From contig JAHRFV010000327.1 of the NCBI GenBank assembly GCA_019084435.1, positions 7,739 to 71,738 on the forward strand: a stretch of 64,000 nt of DNA, written 5' to 3'. Origin of the DNA: Dethiosulfatibacter sp. (lineage in GTDB: Bacteria; Bacillota_A; Clostridia; Tissierellales; Dethiosulfatibacteraceae). Below the pieces are notes generated by a model. The model searched no databases, was not told the DNA's origin, and saw nothing but the letters and a program-made list of their open reading frames with translations. The translations under genes were made by a program, and so were the position numbers. Below, piece by piece: positions 1-8,333 of this stretch; within the stretch, counting starts at the first letter, position 1, and each line of letters opens with the position of its first letter.

Positions 1-899
1 TTTTCCACTTCATAGGTCACATTGATTTTGTTATTAACCACCGACAGCGTTTTTACAATGGTGTAGGAGACACCTAAGTCATAGACCTGGTTTTGAAGAT
101 CATCCACAGAGCTTCCAACATTAGAAATTGAATTTTCGATGCGATAGAAGGTATCAGAAATACTTGGTCTGTATCTTCCCACCTCAACGCGGATGTTGAA
201 TCTGTAAAATGGATTGTACTCAAGTGAGATGATCCTGGTTTTCACATTGATTCCTAATGGATTGAAGATGATGTGCACATTATCGCCTACAGCCAAATCC
301 ATCAGTTTGAAAAAGGAAATGTCATAGGATGATGCATTCTCCCTGGAATCATGGGATACAGCCACGTTTGTAACATTCTTTGAACCCATCACAGGGATAT
401 AATCATTGGAGCCTCTATGGCTACGAATATTAATGCTATAGCCATCGTACTGGATTTCACCACCCAAAATAGCAATGAACTGCATAAGGGCAGCTCGCCT
501 TGAAACCTTCTGGTTGATTTTCATCGTGACGCTCTCTGTAAAATCCACAATCCCTGCTGAATAGGGAGTGCCTGCAAGGAGCTGGGATAATCCTGTAGCT
601 GGATCTCCCGTAAAATCAAACTCAGTGATGTTATACATCTCGTGGTTGAGCAGGTAAGACACATGCTCACAAAGAACAGAGCAGACCGGCAGGCTCCCTT
701 GAATTGATTTGCTGATTTGAACCAGTTCAAAATACTGATTATCTAGTTTTGCAATTTGCTTTGTTTTTAAAGCCAGTGCAGACTTCGCCATAACAGTAAA
801 TGAGAGGGTAAACTCACCCTCCAAGGTTTCTCTAATATTTGAGCTGATGACTTTCTTAACGGACTGAATCATGGTTGCTCCCGCGTAAATTTCAATCAA
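1..899 (-). CDS. Phage distal tail / minor structural protein, 3' part outside window
   Basis: The frame is open from a TTG codon at 899 to the window edge, so the C-terminus is missing. The start is set by an AAAGGAGGCG ribosome site just upstream; the first ATG lies 27 bases further in. The translation has the layout of clostridial prophage tail-tip or endopeptidase-tail proteins: a beta-rich N-terminus followed by a central domain with LEYNPFYRFNIRVEVGRY. It lies directly downstream of the tape measure gene, where siphophages encode the distal tail and baseplate proteins. Family assignment rests on gene order and general resemblance; I see no catalytic motif in the visible part. Confidence 0.75.
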   Translation of the reverse strand, partial: MIEIYAGATMIQSVKKVISSNIRETLEGEFTLSFTVMAKSALALKTKQIAKLDNQYFELVQISKSIQGSLPVCSVLCEHVSYLLNHEMYNITEFDFTGDPATGLSQLLAGTPYSAGIVDFTESVTMKINQKVSRRAALMQFIAILGGEIQYDGYSINIRSHRGSNDYIPVMGSKNVTNVAVSHDSRENASSYDISFFKLMDLAVGDNVHIIFNPLGINVKTRIISLEYNPFYRFNIRVEVGRYRPSISDTFYRIENSISNVGSSVDDLQNQVYDLGVSYTIVKTLSVVNNKINVTYEVE

Positions 900-917
900 G
901 GGATCGCCTCCTTTCTA

Positions 918-3188
918 TTAACTTCCAGCCACACCCAGGTTTCTAACTGTGACGGTGTTTTGGTTCCACTGAAGCTGTGCAATAACACGGGTTAGAATAT
1001 TACCGTCAATGGTAAGAGGGATAGTCACATCAAAGACTGCGCCGTCAGAACCACCAAAACTTCCAGTGACTTGAGAGTTCAGGTCTAAATCAAAGTCTGT
1101 AGGAATAGCTCCCTGCATATCTTTTTCTACATCACCCATGGCTTTTTCGAAGCCCTCTCCAATACCTTCACCCATGTTGGAACCAATGCCTGCAAATACC
1201 TTTGAAGGAGATCTAATACCAAGAACCTTTTTAACACCACCAACGATACCGTTGACCATATTTTTCACCTTTTCTCCAAGCCAACCAATCATCGATGCGA
1301 TACCGTCCCATAAACCTCTGGCGATATTTCTTCCCACTTCTAGTATTGATGGGATCCCACGGGCAAGTCCGGTGACAATAGACATGATGATCTGAGGTAG
1401 TTGAGCCACGATCTGAGGAATGGCACGAATAAGTCCCATACCAAGCTGAATGGTCAGCTGAACTCCCATTTCAATGAGCTTTGGTAGGTTACTGGTGATA
1501 AAGGTAATGATGCTGTTAATAATCTGAGGCAGGGACTGAATCAATGTTGGTAGAGAGTTTAAAAGTCCCATAGCCAAGCCGCTGACAATCTGAAAAGCTG
1601 CATCTAGTACCAAGTCCAGATTATTTATTAGTGTTGTAGCAATAAGGATAACCGCTTCTACAATGGATGGAATGAGTTCTGGTAGGGCATCTCCAAGGCC
1701 CGTTGCAAGGGTCACAATCATCACTAGCGCCGCTTCCACCAGGGCAGGTAGATTGGTAATAATCCCATCCACTAATGTTAGAACAAGCTGCAAAGCACCA
1801 TCTGTAATTTGAGGTAAGGCTTCGATAAGGCCACCTACAATGGTCATGATGATATTGGTTGCCGCTTCAATAAGTGTGGGAAGATTATCTAAAATCCCAC
1901 TGACAAGAGCGAGAATCAAATCAGGTGCAACTTCTGCAATGGCCGCAATAAGTCCAGTAACCACATCCAGAATTTGAGGAAGGATGACAGCAATCTGCTC
2001 AACCGTCTGTCTTGCTCCTTCTTTTAACTGCTCAGCAGCTCCTTCTTGACCAGTGATGAGGCCCGTCAAACCATCTAAGATCATGGTAAAGCCAGGGAGG
2101 AGCTGTGATGTGATATTGTTTTTCACCCCGGCAAAGGAGCGGGTGAGATTGTCCATGGCGTCTGTGTAGTTCACCGCAGCATCCACAGATTCATCACTCA
2201 TAACCAGCCCTAGCTCACTTGCTTTGTTTTTTAGAGCATCGGTGCTTTCAGCGGTCTGGTTTAGAAGCGCCCCAAGCTCAACTGAGGATGTTCCCAGTAG
2301 GTCATTGGCAATGGCCGCTTTTTCACCTTCATCAGAGATGCCTTGTAGACCTTTAATGGTCATCTCAAAGACTTCTTCTCGGGATTTACCCTCAAGGTCT
2401 GACATGGAAATACCTAGGCGTTGAAACTTTTCTGTGGCTGAGGAACTCCCATTGATGGCATCGTCTACGGTGTTATTAAGTTTCTTCATTCCGTTTTCTA
2501 AGGATGAAATGCTGGCACCGTTTTGGGAAAGGACATAGTCCCACTCTTGATAACCTTGCCTGGAAAGACCTATTCTTTGGCTGGCCTTATCGATTTCATC
2601 CCCTGCAGCCGCGGCATCATTGGCCATATCAAAGAGCTTTTTACCTGCCGTGACAGCTGCTGTTCCAATGGCTGCCATGGCAACACCAATCCCCGCAGCC
2701 ACACCTTTCATAACTGAACCGAGCTTCTCAAACTTACCACCGGAATCATCTGCCACTTTTGCAGAGTCTTTGATTTCATCCCCAAACCTGTCCGCTTCTT
2801 TACCAGCATCATCAAACCCATCACTGGCTGCATCAAGAGCCTTGTTGTTATCATCCAGCTCTTTTTCCATTTTGTTTAGGTCCGCATTTGCATTGTTTAG
2901 CTGGATCTGCCAGGCTTTTGTTCGCTTGTCATTCTCCCCAAAGGACTCCGCAGCATTTTTCAGTGCAGCTTCAAGGGTGGATACTTTGTTTTTCTGAGCG
3001 TCAATCTCTTTATTTAAGACTTCATTTCTTGCTGTTATAGCCTTGATGGATTTATCTTGCTTATCAAACTGTGAAGTAACCAGATTCATTTCAGAACCCA
3101 GCACCTTGAATGTTTGATTGATATCTCGAAGAGAGTTCTTAAATTCTTTTTCACCCTCAACACCTATTTTCAGGCCGAAGTCCGACAT
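918..3188 (-). CDS. Phage tail tape measure protein
   Basis: This protein of about 756 residues sets tail length and is threaded through the tail tube. The first 150 residues are charged, heptad-like coiled coil. A Gly/Ala hydrophobic segment follows (near GVAAGIGVAMAAIG). Residues about 380-640 are hydrophobic imperfect repeats of the kind LPxLIxxxxxIIxxxxxG. Near the C-terminus is RSPSKVFAGIGSNMGEGI, seen in many tape measure proteins. I place the start at ATG 3188 because AAAGGAGG sits the right distance upstream; a GTG at 3197 is also in frame. It is short for a tape measure, which predicts a short tail. Confidence 0.93.
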   Translation of the reverse strand: MSDFGLKIGVEGEKEFKNSLRDINQTFKVLGSEMNLVTSQFDKQDKSIKAITARNEVLNKEIDAQKNKVSTLEAALKNAAESFGENDKRTKAWQIQLNNANADLNKMEKELDDNNKALDAASDGFDDAGKEADRFGDEIKDSAKVADDSGGKFEKLGSVMKGVAAGIGVAMAAIGTAAVTAGKKLFDMANDAAAAGDEIDKASQRIGLSRQGYQEWDYVLSQNGASISSLENGMKKLNNTVDDAINGSSSATEKFQRLGISMSDLEGKSREEVFEMTIKGLQGISDEGEKAAIANDLLGTSSVELGALLNQTAESTDALKNKASELGLVMSDESVDAAVNYTDAMDNLTRSFAGVKNNITSQLLPGFTMILDGLTGLITGQEGAAEQLKEGARQTVEQIAVILPQILDVVTGLIAAIAEVAPDLILALVSGILDNLPTLIEAATNIIMTIVGGLIEALPQITDGALQLVLTLVDGIITNLPALVEAALVMIVTLATGLGDALPELIPSIVEAVILIATTLINNLDLVLDAAFQIVSGLAMGLLNSLPTLIQSLPQIINSIITFITSNLPKLIEMGVQLTIQLGMGLIRAIPQIVAQLPQIIMSIVTGLARGIPSILEVGRNIARGLWDGIASMIGWLGEKVKNMVNGIVGGVKKVLGIRSPSKVFAGIGSNMGEGIGEGFEKAMGDVEKDMQGAIPTDFDLDLNSQVTGSFGGSDGAVFDVTIPLTIDGNILTRVIAQLQWNQNTVTVRNLGVAGS

Positions 3189-3212
3189 AGCGTTCACCTC
3201 CTTTGGGGCATG

Positions 3213-3240
3213 AAAAAAGACACCTCATCAGAAGTGTCTT
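3213..3240 (-). terminator. Rho-independent terminator after the [2Fe-2S] protein gene
   Basis: On the minus strand AAGACACTT and its complement GTGTCTT form a stem around a short loop, followed by a run of six T. It lies between the stop of the CopZ-like gene (3261) and the ribosome site of the tape measure gene, so it isolates that gene from the tail operon. Confidence 0.8.
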
Positions 3241-3260
3241 GATAAATGAAAACTTGTTTA

Positions 3261-3746
3261 TTATTCTGCTAGTGCTTCGTCAATCGCCGTTTGAATTGTC
3301 TCATGGCAACAAACTCCAAGTGGATTTTTAATTTCGCATTTAGAATTTTTCATAGCACCTGTGATTGCTAATACATCTTTCATCTTTCGTGCGCCTTTAT
3401 CTCTTACTGCTTCTTTCACTTGGTTAATAGTAACTTCACTGCAATAGCAAGCATACCTAGGGTCCGCATCTTTCTTAAACCAAATAGGAACTTTTACTTG
3501 CTCTTTGCTAAACTGAATTCCTTTGTTTTCACTAAAGTATACAGTATCACAATCTTCGTTCATACAAATTGAATAATTCATAGTTTCTACTGATTCTACA
3601 TATTCTTCTTTAACTAGGTGTTTAACTGTTATATTTTTCACTTTTTTGCCCTCTTGATTACAAATAGGACACTTATTCATATCTTCAGTAGTCATGGTTA
3701 AATCTACAATGTCACCACAACAACTACAGCCTGTATTATTCGACAT
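3261..3746 (-). CDS. CopZ-like zinc/[2Fe-2S]-binding protein inserted in the tail module
   Basis: This 161-residue cysteine-rich protein resembles the N-terminal part of archaeal CopZ and the Csac_0668 family of 2Fe-2S (seleno)proteins. Visible are GCSCCG near the N-terminus, a CPICNQEGKKVKNITVKHL zinc-type knuckle, a CxxxxCDTVYF motif, then YACYCS and a C-terminal NPLGVCC, which together would bind zinc and a [2Fe-2S] cluster. No in-frame UGA is present, so it is not the selenocysteine form. It sits between the tail chaperone and tape measure genes, where phages do not encode such a protein. It has its own promoter and terminator, so it behaves as a moron. Its role is unknown; metal or redox handling in the lysogen is inferred from the family. 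Confidence 0.8.
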   Translation of the reverse strand: MSNNTGCSCCGDIVDLTMTTEDMNKCPICNQEGKKVKNITVKHLVKEEYVESVETMNYSICMNEDCDTVYFSENKGIQFSKEQVKVPIWFKKDADPRYACYCSEVTINQVKEAVRDKGARKMKDVLAITGAMKNSKCEIKNPLGVCCHETIQTAIDEALAE

Positions 3747-3778
3747 TTTATCCCTCCATTCAGTTCGCCATACACATT

Positions 3779-3807
3779 ATTATATATGACAAGATTGAAA
3801 TTTAATA
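3779..3807 (-). promoter_or_regulatory. Sigma-A type promoter for the CopZ-like gene
   Basis: On the minus strand a TATTAA -35 box, a 17-base spacer and a perfect TATAAT -10 box lie about 35 bases upstream of the gene's GGAGGG ribosome site. Together with the downstream terminator this makes the gene an independent transcription unit. Confidence 0.65.
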
Positions 3808-3815
3808 GGAATAAT

Positions 3816-4414
3816 TTACAGGAACTCAGGAACAACATCGTCGATGGTATATTCCTTTCTTGGTTTTGAGATACCAATAAACTGCTTATGACACTCCCAA
3901 AGGTCCATCACATAACCAATGGGTAATAGCCATACCTCATCTTCATTTCTATTTAGGTGGGCAGTGCCATAGTAAATGAGTCGGGTAAATAACTCTTGAT
4001 CACTTACCCGACCACCTCGTTTTTTGATGGTTCACTCTCCACATTCCTTTTTGTGCCTTTTATCATGCTGGCCATAATGGCATTCTTGTAATTAGCCAGG
4101 TCAAAGGGAGTGGTAAGAAGTTCCACTTCATCTTCTGTGAGAAGTTCTTTTCTATCATCCTTGTTCCTAATATTGTGGATCAGGATGGATTGGTTTGCCA
4201 GAAGGGTGATGAGCCACACCACCTCCTCGAGCGCCATTTCAAAGTTCTCAGTTTTCATCAGCTTATCGCCCAAATTCTCAAGACCACCATAGCGCTTGGC
4301 AATTTCCTTTGTAGCTTTGGTGGTAAGAATCATCTTAAACTCCGTGCCGCCAATATCAATGGTGGTACTTCGTTCTTCAGCGGCCTCATCAACCTTTAAT
4401 TTCTCATCTGCCAT
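3816..4414 (-). CDS. Tail assembly chaperone gpGT fusion made by -1 frameshift
   Basis: This is the long product of the lambda G/GT type tail chaperone pair. Ribosomes slipping back one base at the A AAA AAC heptamer (4025-4019) leave the gpG frame just before its stop and read on into a second frame that stays open to TAA at 3816. The fusion is about 199 residues. The T part includes DQELFTRLIYYGTAHLNRNE and a C-terminal KEYTIDDVVPEFL and has no start codon or ribosome site of its own, as expected for a frameshift extension. In the family, G and GT coat the tape measure and recruit tail tube subunits, and the fusion is made at a low ratio. I infer the fusion from sequence alone. Confidence 0.85.
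4004..4414 (-). CDS. Tail assembly chaperone gpG (short form)
   Basis: The 136-residue zero-frame product ends at TAA 4004, six codons after the slippery site. The start is ATG 4414, seven bases after AAGGGAGGA; the in-frame ATG at 4420 is too close to that site. It follows the major tail protein and precedes the tape measure, the fixed location of tail chaperones in long-tailed phages. The N-terminus reads as a soluble acidic alpha/beta protein with DIGGTEFKMILTTKATKEIA, similar to the Gp13-like chaperones of Firmicutes siphophages. Confidence 0.85.
   Translation of the reverse strand: MADEKLKVDEAAEERSTTIDIGGTEFKMILTTKATKEIAKRYGGLENLGDKLMKTENFEMALEEVVWLITLLANQSILIHNIRNKDDRKELLTEDEVELLTTPFDLANYKNAIMASMIKGTKRNVESEPSKNEVVG
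4019..4025 (-). promoter_or_regulatory. Programmed -1 ribosomal frameshift site (A AAA AAC)
   Basis: On the minus strand the zero-frame codons read TCA-AAA-AAC, giving the canonical X XXY YYZ heptamer AAAAAAC exactly in phase. The -1 frame is open from before this point to 3816. Both tRNAs can re-pair fully or nearly fully after slipping. Confidence 0.85.
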
Positions 4415-4427
4415 GATCATTCCTCCC

Positions 4428-5309
4428 TTACGATACAACAACAGTAGCCACTGTGGTCGTCACATTTTCTGCACCACTAGAGCTTAAAACACAGTAATAG
4501 TAGTAAGTGTCTGCCAGCAGGTCTGTTGGTATATCAAAACTCGCAGAAGTTTCTCCATTAATGGCAGTACCGCCAGTGGTGCTATCGATGGTATTTTCAA
4601 ACCACTGATAGGTTACAGGGTTTGAGGTGTTGGAATTTGCCACAACAGAAAGGCTTCCAGTAATGCTTCCTGCGGTTACTTCACTTAAGCTTGCTGGCTG
4701 GGTTGTGATGGTAATGGTTGGGGTTACGGCTGTGAAGTCTGGTTCATAAACGGATGTGAACCAGCTTGTAATTGTTGATGCCGCTACACCATTATCTCCT
4801 TCAGTAACTTCCGCTTTCCAAGGATGTTTGCTTTCTCCGTCTAGTTTGTTTCTTCTAAAGACGGTTCCTTCTATAGTGGGACTGCTAAAAGTAATGGAGT
4901 CGCCTTTGGTGGCAAGGCTTGTGGCGGGAACAGAGAAGATAACCCTGTAGAGCCAAAAGTAGCGATATTTTCCATTGGCCTTCTTGGCACGAAACCCAAC
5001 TGCCACAGGGCTACCACCATCTTCACTTCTTGAAACCACCACATTGTTGCTGTCAATCTTGCAGCCGGTTAAATCCTGAGCTACAAGTGAGCCAATGTCA
5101 TCAATTCCTAAACTTAAAGCACCACTCTTAAATTCTTTGACCACTTCGCTGGCACCGTCATCTGCATAAAGAATGGCTTCAATGAGCTCAATGCTCAGCT
5201 CTGCGGTCATGGCTTTAGCCAGCACTTTAGGGGTGCCATAGGTTTCGATGCCGTTTTGATCTTCTGTGATTTTTGCATAAAATAGAGAGTCCAATCCGAT
5301 CGTTGCCAT
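4428..5309 (-). CDS. Phage major tail protein with C-terminal Ig-like domain
   Basis: This 293-residue protein has a tail-tube fold N-terminus (MATIGLDSLFYAKITED) of the phi13/TP901 major tail protein type. The last 95 residues form an Ig-like extension, beginning after FTAVTPTITITTQPASL and ending in a Cys-containing beta strand before ENVTTTVATVVVS. Such extensions decorate the tail surface and may bind carbohydrate weakly. It is preceded by a good ribosome site (GGAGGAAGAATAA) and lies immediately before the tail chaperone gene. Confidence 0.88.
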   Translation of the reverse strand: MATIGLDSLFYAKITEDQNGIETYGTPKVLAKAMTAELSIELIEAILYADDGASEVVKEFKSGALSLGIDDIGSLVAQDLTGCKIDSNNVVVSRSEDGGSPVAVGFRAKKANGKYRYFWLYRVIFSVPATSLATKGDSITFSSPTIEGTVFRRNKLDGESKHPWKAEVTEGDNGVAASTITSWFTSVYEPDFTAVTPTITITTQPASLSEVTAGSITGSLSVVANSNTSNPVTYQWFENTIDSTTGGTAINGETSASFDIPTDLLADTYYYYCVLSSSGAENVTTTVATVVVS

Positions 5310-5654
5310 TTATTCTTCCTCCGTTTCATATTCTTTCATTACGTCAATGGCGTAATGATGAAATTTAGTATCATGTTCATAACCAACATACTGTCTATCC
5401 GTGATAGTGACCCCTCCGGATTGCAGGGCTTTTGTTAGTTCTTTCTTGCGCTTCATATAGTTCTTCTTAGTAAAAAGAGAAAGCCTTGCCTCTGAAACAA
5501 TCATATAGGCCTCATTATCTGCAAAGAGATCAAGCCTATCAGACATGGGGGTGATGACCAGATATTCATCAGGCGGCGTATCAGAAAACACTCCGGTCTC
5601 CACAGGAATGTTTAAGGGTTCTAGTATGTGGTTTAAATCCGCAAGTAAGCTCAT
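5310..5654 (-). CDS. Tail terminator-like / DUF3168-type neck protein
   Basis: The 114-residue protein lies between the HK97 gp10-like protein and the major tail protein, the usual place of the tail terminator. It begins MSLLADLNHILEPLNIPVET and contains PPDEYLVITP, a pattern common in this family. Its start overlaps the end of the upstream gene by four bases, indicating translational coupling. The assignment rests mainly on position, size and general pattern. Confidence 0.7.
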   Translation of the reverse strand: MSLLADLNHILEPLNIPVETGVFSDTPPDEYLVITPMSDRLDLFADNEAYMIVSEARLSLFTKKNYMKRKKELTKALQSGGVTITDRQYVGYEHDTKFHHYAIDVMKEYETEEE

Positions 5655-6082
5655 AGCTTTTCAATCTCCTTATCCAGTTCTGATTTCATAGTTTCAATGC
5701 ATGCCTTCCGAACTGCGGACTTTGCTGGCTTCAAGAAGGGTTTAGGTGGCTGACCTGATTTCCCGTATTCAAGGATATTTGCAATCTTAGCATTGGCATC
5801 TCCATCACCACGAGGTTCATTAAAGCCAACCTTGACATTAAAGTTTCCATTTCGGTCTAGCTTAGTGGGAGAGAGGCCAAGGGAGGAAACCAGCTCACCG
5901 GTAGAACGGCTTTTTTCTTTGGTTTCATTCCCAATAACGCCTTTAAGGTTGGTTTTCACTTTATCCAGAACAACCTCACCACCAGCTTCTAAAACATTAG
6001 AGATAATTTCATCGGTCTTATCACCAAGTTTTGAGAGCTTCATCAGAAAGTCATCGGGCATTTTCATGGTTGCTTTAGCCAC
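5651..6082 (-). CDS. HK97 gp10-like head-tail / tail completion protein
   Basis: This basic 143-residue protein has the alpha-helical N-terminus and the ILEYGKSGQPPKPFLKPA motif typical of HK97 gp10 family morphogenesis proteins. The start is GTG 6082, eight bases after AAGGAGG; the upstream ATG at 6112 lacks a ribosome site and lies inside the preceding gene. In the family it acts at the head-tail interface. Confidence 0.85.
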   Translation of the reverse strand: MAKATMKMPDDFLMKLSKLGDKTDEIISNVLEAGGEVVLDKVKTNLKGVIGNETKEKSRSTGELVSSLGLSPTKLDRNGNFNVKVGFNEPRGDGDANAKIANILEYGKSGQPPKPFLKPAKSAVRKACIETMKSELDKEIEKL

Positions 6083-6407
6083 TTGGAACCACCTCCTTGG
6101 CCAGCACTTCAATATACATACCGCGGCCCTTCACATCCTCAACAGATGTGATTTCAAATCTCTTATTACTATGGATGATCACCATGGTTGTTGTTATGGT
6201 TATACCAGGGATATGACGAAAGCGAAAAAGGTCTGTGGCTTCTGAAAAGGAAGCTCTATTTGCCCATTTTTCATTGCCATGTCGCCCTTCACGGTAAGCT
6301 CTTACAGAAGCTACAATGTTATCAACTTCAGTTCTAAATCCTTCAGGATCTTTTATGGTGACGCTCTCAATGATGTCAATAAAGGTATTCATTTTTCCAA
6401 AACTCAT
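6075..6407 (-). CDS. Phage head closure protein (SPP1 gp16-like)
   Basis: The 110-residue product begins MSFGKMNTFIDIIES and contains the DxEGFRTE...SVRAYREGRHGNEKW pattern of phage head closure proteins, which seal the connector after DNA packaging. I use ATG 6407, eight bases after GGAAGGTG, rather than the upstream ATG at 6422. It overlaps the following gp10-like gene by eight bases. Confidence 0.8.
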   Translation of the reverse strand: MSFGKMNTFIDIIESVTIKDPEGFRTEVDNIVASVRAYREGRHGNEKWANRASFSEATDLFRFRHIPGITITTTMVIIHSNKRFEITSVEDVKGRGMYIEVLAKEVVPSG

Positions 6408-6409
6408 AA

Positions 6410-6718
6410 CTACACCTTCCAATCCCGATCAAGTCTCAGTAGAAGATTGACTGTATTCCACACCTGCTGTCCGGCCTGAACATTATCTGAAAAGAAACCA
6501 CCAGTGCTGCCGTCCCTAGATTCATAGAAGTGGGACGACAGCATGATGATGGCTTGCTCAGTCGTGGCTGGCATACCTGCTTCCACGTAGTGGTTTTCAG
6601 GAAGATGCTGATAACTTTCTGCATACCGGGTAGCGGCGGTGATGTACATCTCAAGGAGTTCATCATCAGTCGAGTGATCAAGAATAAGATTTGCTTTTAC
6701 TTTTTCCAGCAGTGTCAT
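6410..6718 (-). CDS. Phage head-tail connector protein (gp6-like)
   Basis: The 102-residue helical protein begins MTLLEKVKANLILDHSTDDE, the standard opening of the gp6-like/DUF3199 head-tail connector family (LxxvKxxLrId...DDdxLl). It lies between the capsid and head closure genes. The C-terminal VWNTVNLLLRLDRDWKV is typical of clostridial members. Confidence 0.85.
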   Translation of the reverse strand: MTLLEKVKANLILDHSTDDELLEMYITAATRYAESYQHLPENHYVEAGMPATTEQAIIMLSSHFYESRDGSTGGFFSDNVQAGQQVWNTVNLLLRLDRDWKV

Positions 6719-6736
6719 ACCGCCACCATCCTTTCA

Positions 6737-7093
6737 TTAGTCTGTAGCCATAATACCGGCTGCTATAAGCTTTGTAAGAAGGGCATTAAAGTCTGCCAGT
6801 AGGCCTGGGATATCTTCAGCGGTACTAGGAGCTTGGTAATCGACAACTGGTGTCTCAGGTACGACTGGATAAGTGGGAACATACAGGATTCCATCTTCAT
6901 CAATTTTTGCAGGGACTGTGTCCGTTTCAGCTTTTGGCGCAGCTTTGATTCCTCCAAGAGCTGTTTCAGTAGCAATAGTGATCTGATGAGGAGAGAGCCC
7001 TGTAACAAATGCTCCCTCCTTGATTTCAAGAGTTCCACCAATGACGGTTTTCTCACCGCCCTGTTCGGTATAGTTCTTTGTGTTATAACCCAT
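6737..7093 (-). CDS. Putative head fibre / capsid decoration protein
   Basis: This 118-residue protein lies right after the capsid gene. It carries GGTLEIKEGAFVTGL and an ATETALGGIKAAPKAETDTV segment, a pattern seen in proteins annotated as head fibre or fibre-like in Firmicutes phages. A Pro/Val-rich linker follows, then a helical C-terminus. The role is inferred from position and resemblance only. Confidence 0.55.
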   Translation of the reverse strand: MGYNTKNYTEQGGEKTVIGGTLEIKEGAFVTGLSPHQITIATETALGGIKAAPKAETDTVPAKIDEDGILYVPTYPVVPETPVVDYQAPSTAEDIPGLLADFNALLTKLIAAGIMATD

Positions 7094-7105
7094 AGGACAC
7101 CTCCA

Positions 7106-8314
7106 TTACGCTTTCTGCTGAAGCACTTTAATGGCTTCAGGCAGAATCAGTTTTCCATCCACACGCTGAGTGGCAACAAAGCCTACCTGGCCAGTGGCTG
7201 CATAGAGCTCATTAAGTCTCTTGAATACTCTACCTTGACGATCCGCTACCCAGTAGTAGCCAAAGTCACCGAAGATGATGGACTTTGCAGATGCAGCGAT
7301 GGTAGGAACGTAGGATGAAGTGTAAACAGGTCTGTTCAGAATGGTATCTGGTGTTCCAGCCTGAAGTGAAGGCTGCCAGATATACTGACCCTGACCATCC
7401 TTAAGTTTTCTAATGGCCTTAATAGTGGCATCGTTCATAACGAACACGGACTTGTTTCTGTAAGGCGATTTAAGAGAGTAGAAGAGGTCCAAAATCTCAT
7501 CAACGGTAATAGCTGTAGCACTTGCAGCAGTTACACCGATTTGTGCTCCACCAGTGGCAGCAAGAATACCTGTAGGCTTTCCAGAACCATCTCCAGTGAA
7601 GAAGGCATCTTCTTCCTTGTTACCAATACGTCTTGCAAACTCCCTAGCAATATAGTTTTCAAGATTAAAGACGCTGTCATTAAGAAGCTCTTCCGATACC
7701 TTAATCATGGTACCTAGCTTGTAAGCGCCAATGGAAACCTGTCCAAAACTATCATCGCTTTCAGGGATGGCACCTTCTTCATCAATCCAAGAAGCAGTAC
7801 CTTTGGAAGCTACCACAGGAATCTTACGGTCACCAGAAGAAGTGGAGATGACGTTGGCCAGCTTTCTGAAGATATTCTCTTCATCCAGAGCTTCAATAAG
7901 GGTACGCTCGAACTCATCTGGTACAAGATAGCCACCTTCAGTGTCCGTACCAATTTGCAGTGCATTCTTAATAACAGGATCGAGTCCTTCACCAGAACGG
8001 GTTCTCATTGCATTCCAGAAGGCTTTCTGGTATTCAGCAGAGGCTCTGCCACCTTTGGATTCCATACCCTGGAAGATAGGTTTTCCGGTAAGTGGTGTGT
8101 TAAGTGGCTTTGAAAGCTCACGGTCCAGAGCCTCTTGTTTTTCAAGACGATCAATTTCCTTACCGAGGGCAACCACATCCGCTTCCATTTTTTCATAGGT
8201 TGCAGTGTCTTCAGCGGATACAATTCCATCTGTACCTCTTTTGGTATCCAGGAATGCTTTTGCAGCTTCCCAGGACTTTGCTCTTTTTTCACGCAGTTCA
8301 AGAATTTTATTCAT
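7106..8314 (-). CDS. HK97-family major capsid protein
   Basis: This 402-residue protein starts with about 75 charged helical residues, the scaffolding delta domain that is normally cleaved by the prohead protease. The capsid fold begins near TDTEGGYLVPDEF. EEDAFFTGDGSGKPTGIL and the C-terminal QRVDGKLILPEAIKVLQ are hallmark segments of HK97-type capsids. The protease is encoded immediately upstream, as expected. Start ATG 8314 is preceded by AGGAGGAAAACACT. Confidence 0.96.
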   Translation of the reverse strand: MNKILELREKRAKSWEAAKAFLDTKRGTDGIVSAEDTATYEKMEADVVALGKEIDRLEKQEALDRELSKPLNTPLTGKPIFQGMESKGGRASAEYQKAFWNAMRTRSGEGLDPVIKNALQIGTDTEGGYLVPDEFERTLIEALDEENIFRKLANVISTSSGDRKIPVVASKGTASWIDEEGAIPESDDSFGQVSIGAYKLGTMIKVSEELLNDSVFNLENYIAREFARRIGNKEEDAFFTGDGSGKPTGILAATGGAQIGVTAASATAITVDEILDLFYSLKSPYRNKSVFVMNDATIKAIRKLKDGQGQYIWQPSLQAGTPDTILNRPVYTSSYVPTIAASAKSIIFGDFGYYWVADRQGRVFKRLNELYAATGQVGFVATQRVDGKLILPEAIKVLQQKA

Positions 8315-8333
8315 AGTGTTTTCCTCCTAAAGT

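Noticed and set aside
1380..2100. Internal repeats in the tape measure gene considered as DNA repeats or CRISPR
   Set aside because: They are degenerate at the DNA level and reflect amphipathic protein repeats typical of tape measure proteins.
3261..3746. Selenoprotein possibility for the CopZ-like protein
   Set aside because: Related proteins can contain selenocysteine, but here the corresponding positions are cysteine codons and there is no in-frame TGA.
5793..6245. 150-codon plus-strand frame
   Set aside because: Antisense to two well-supported head-tail genes with good ribosome sites; no independent support.
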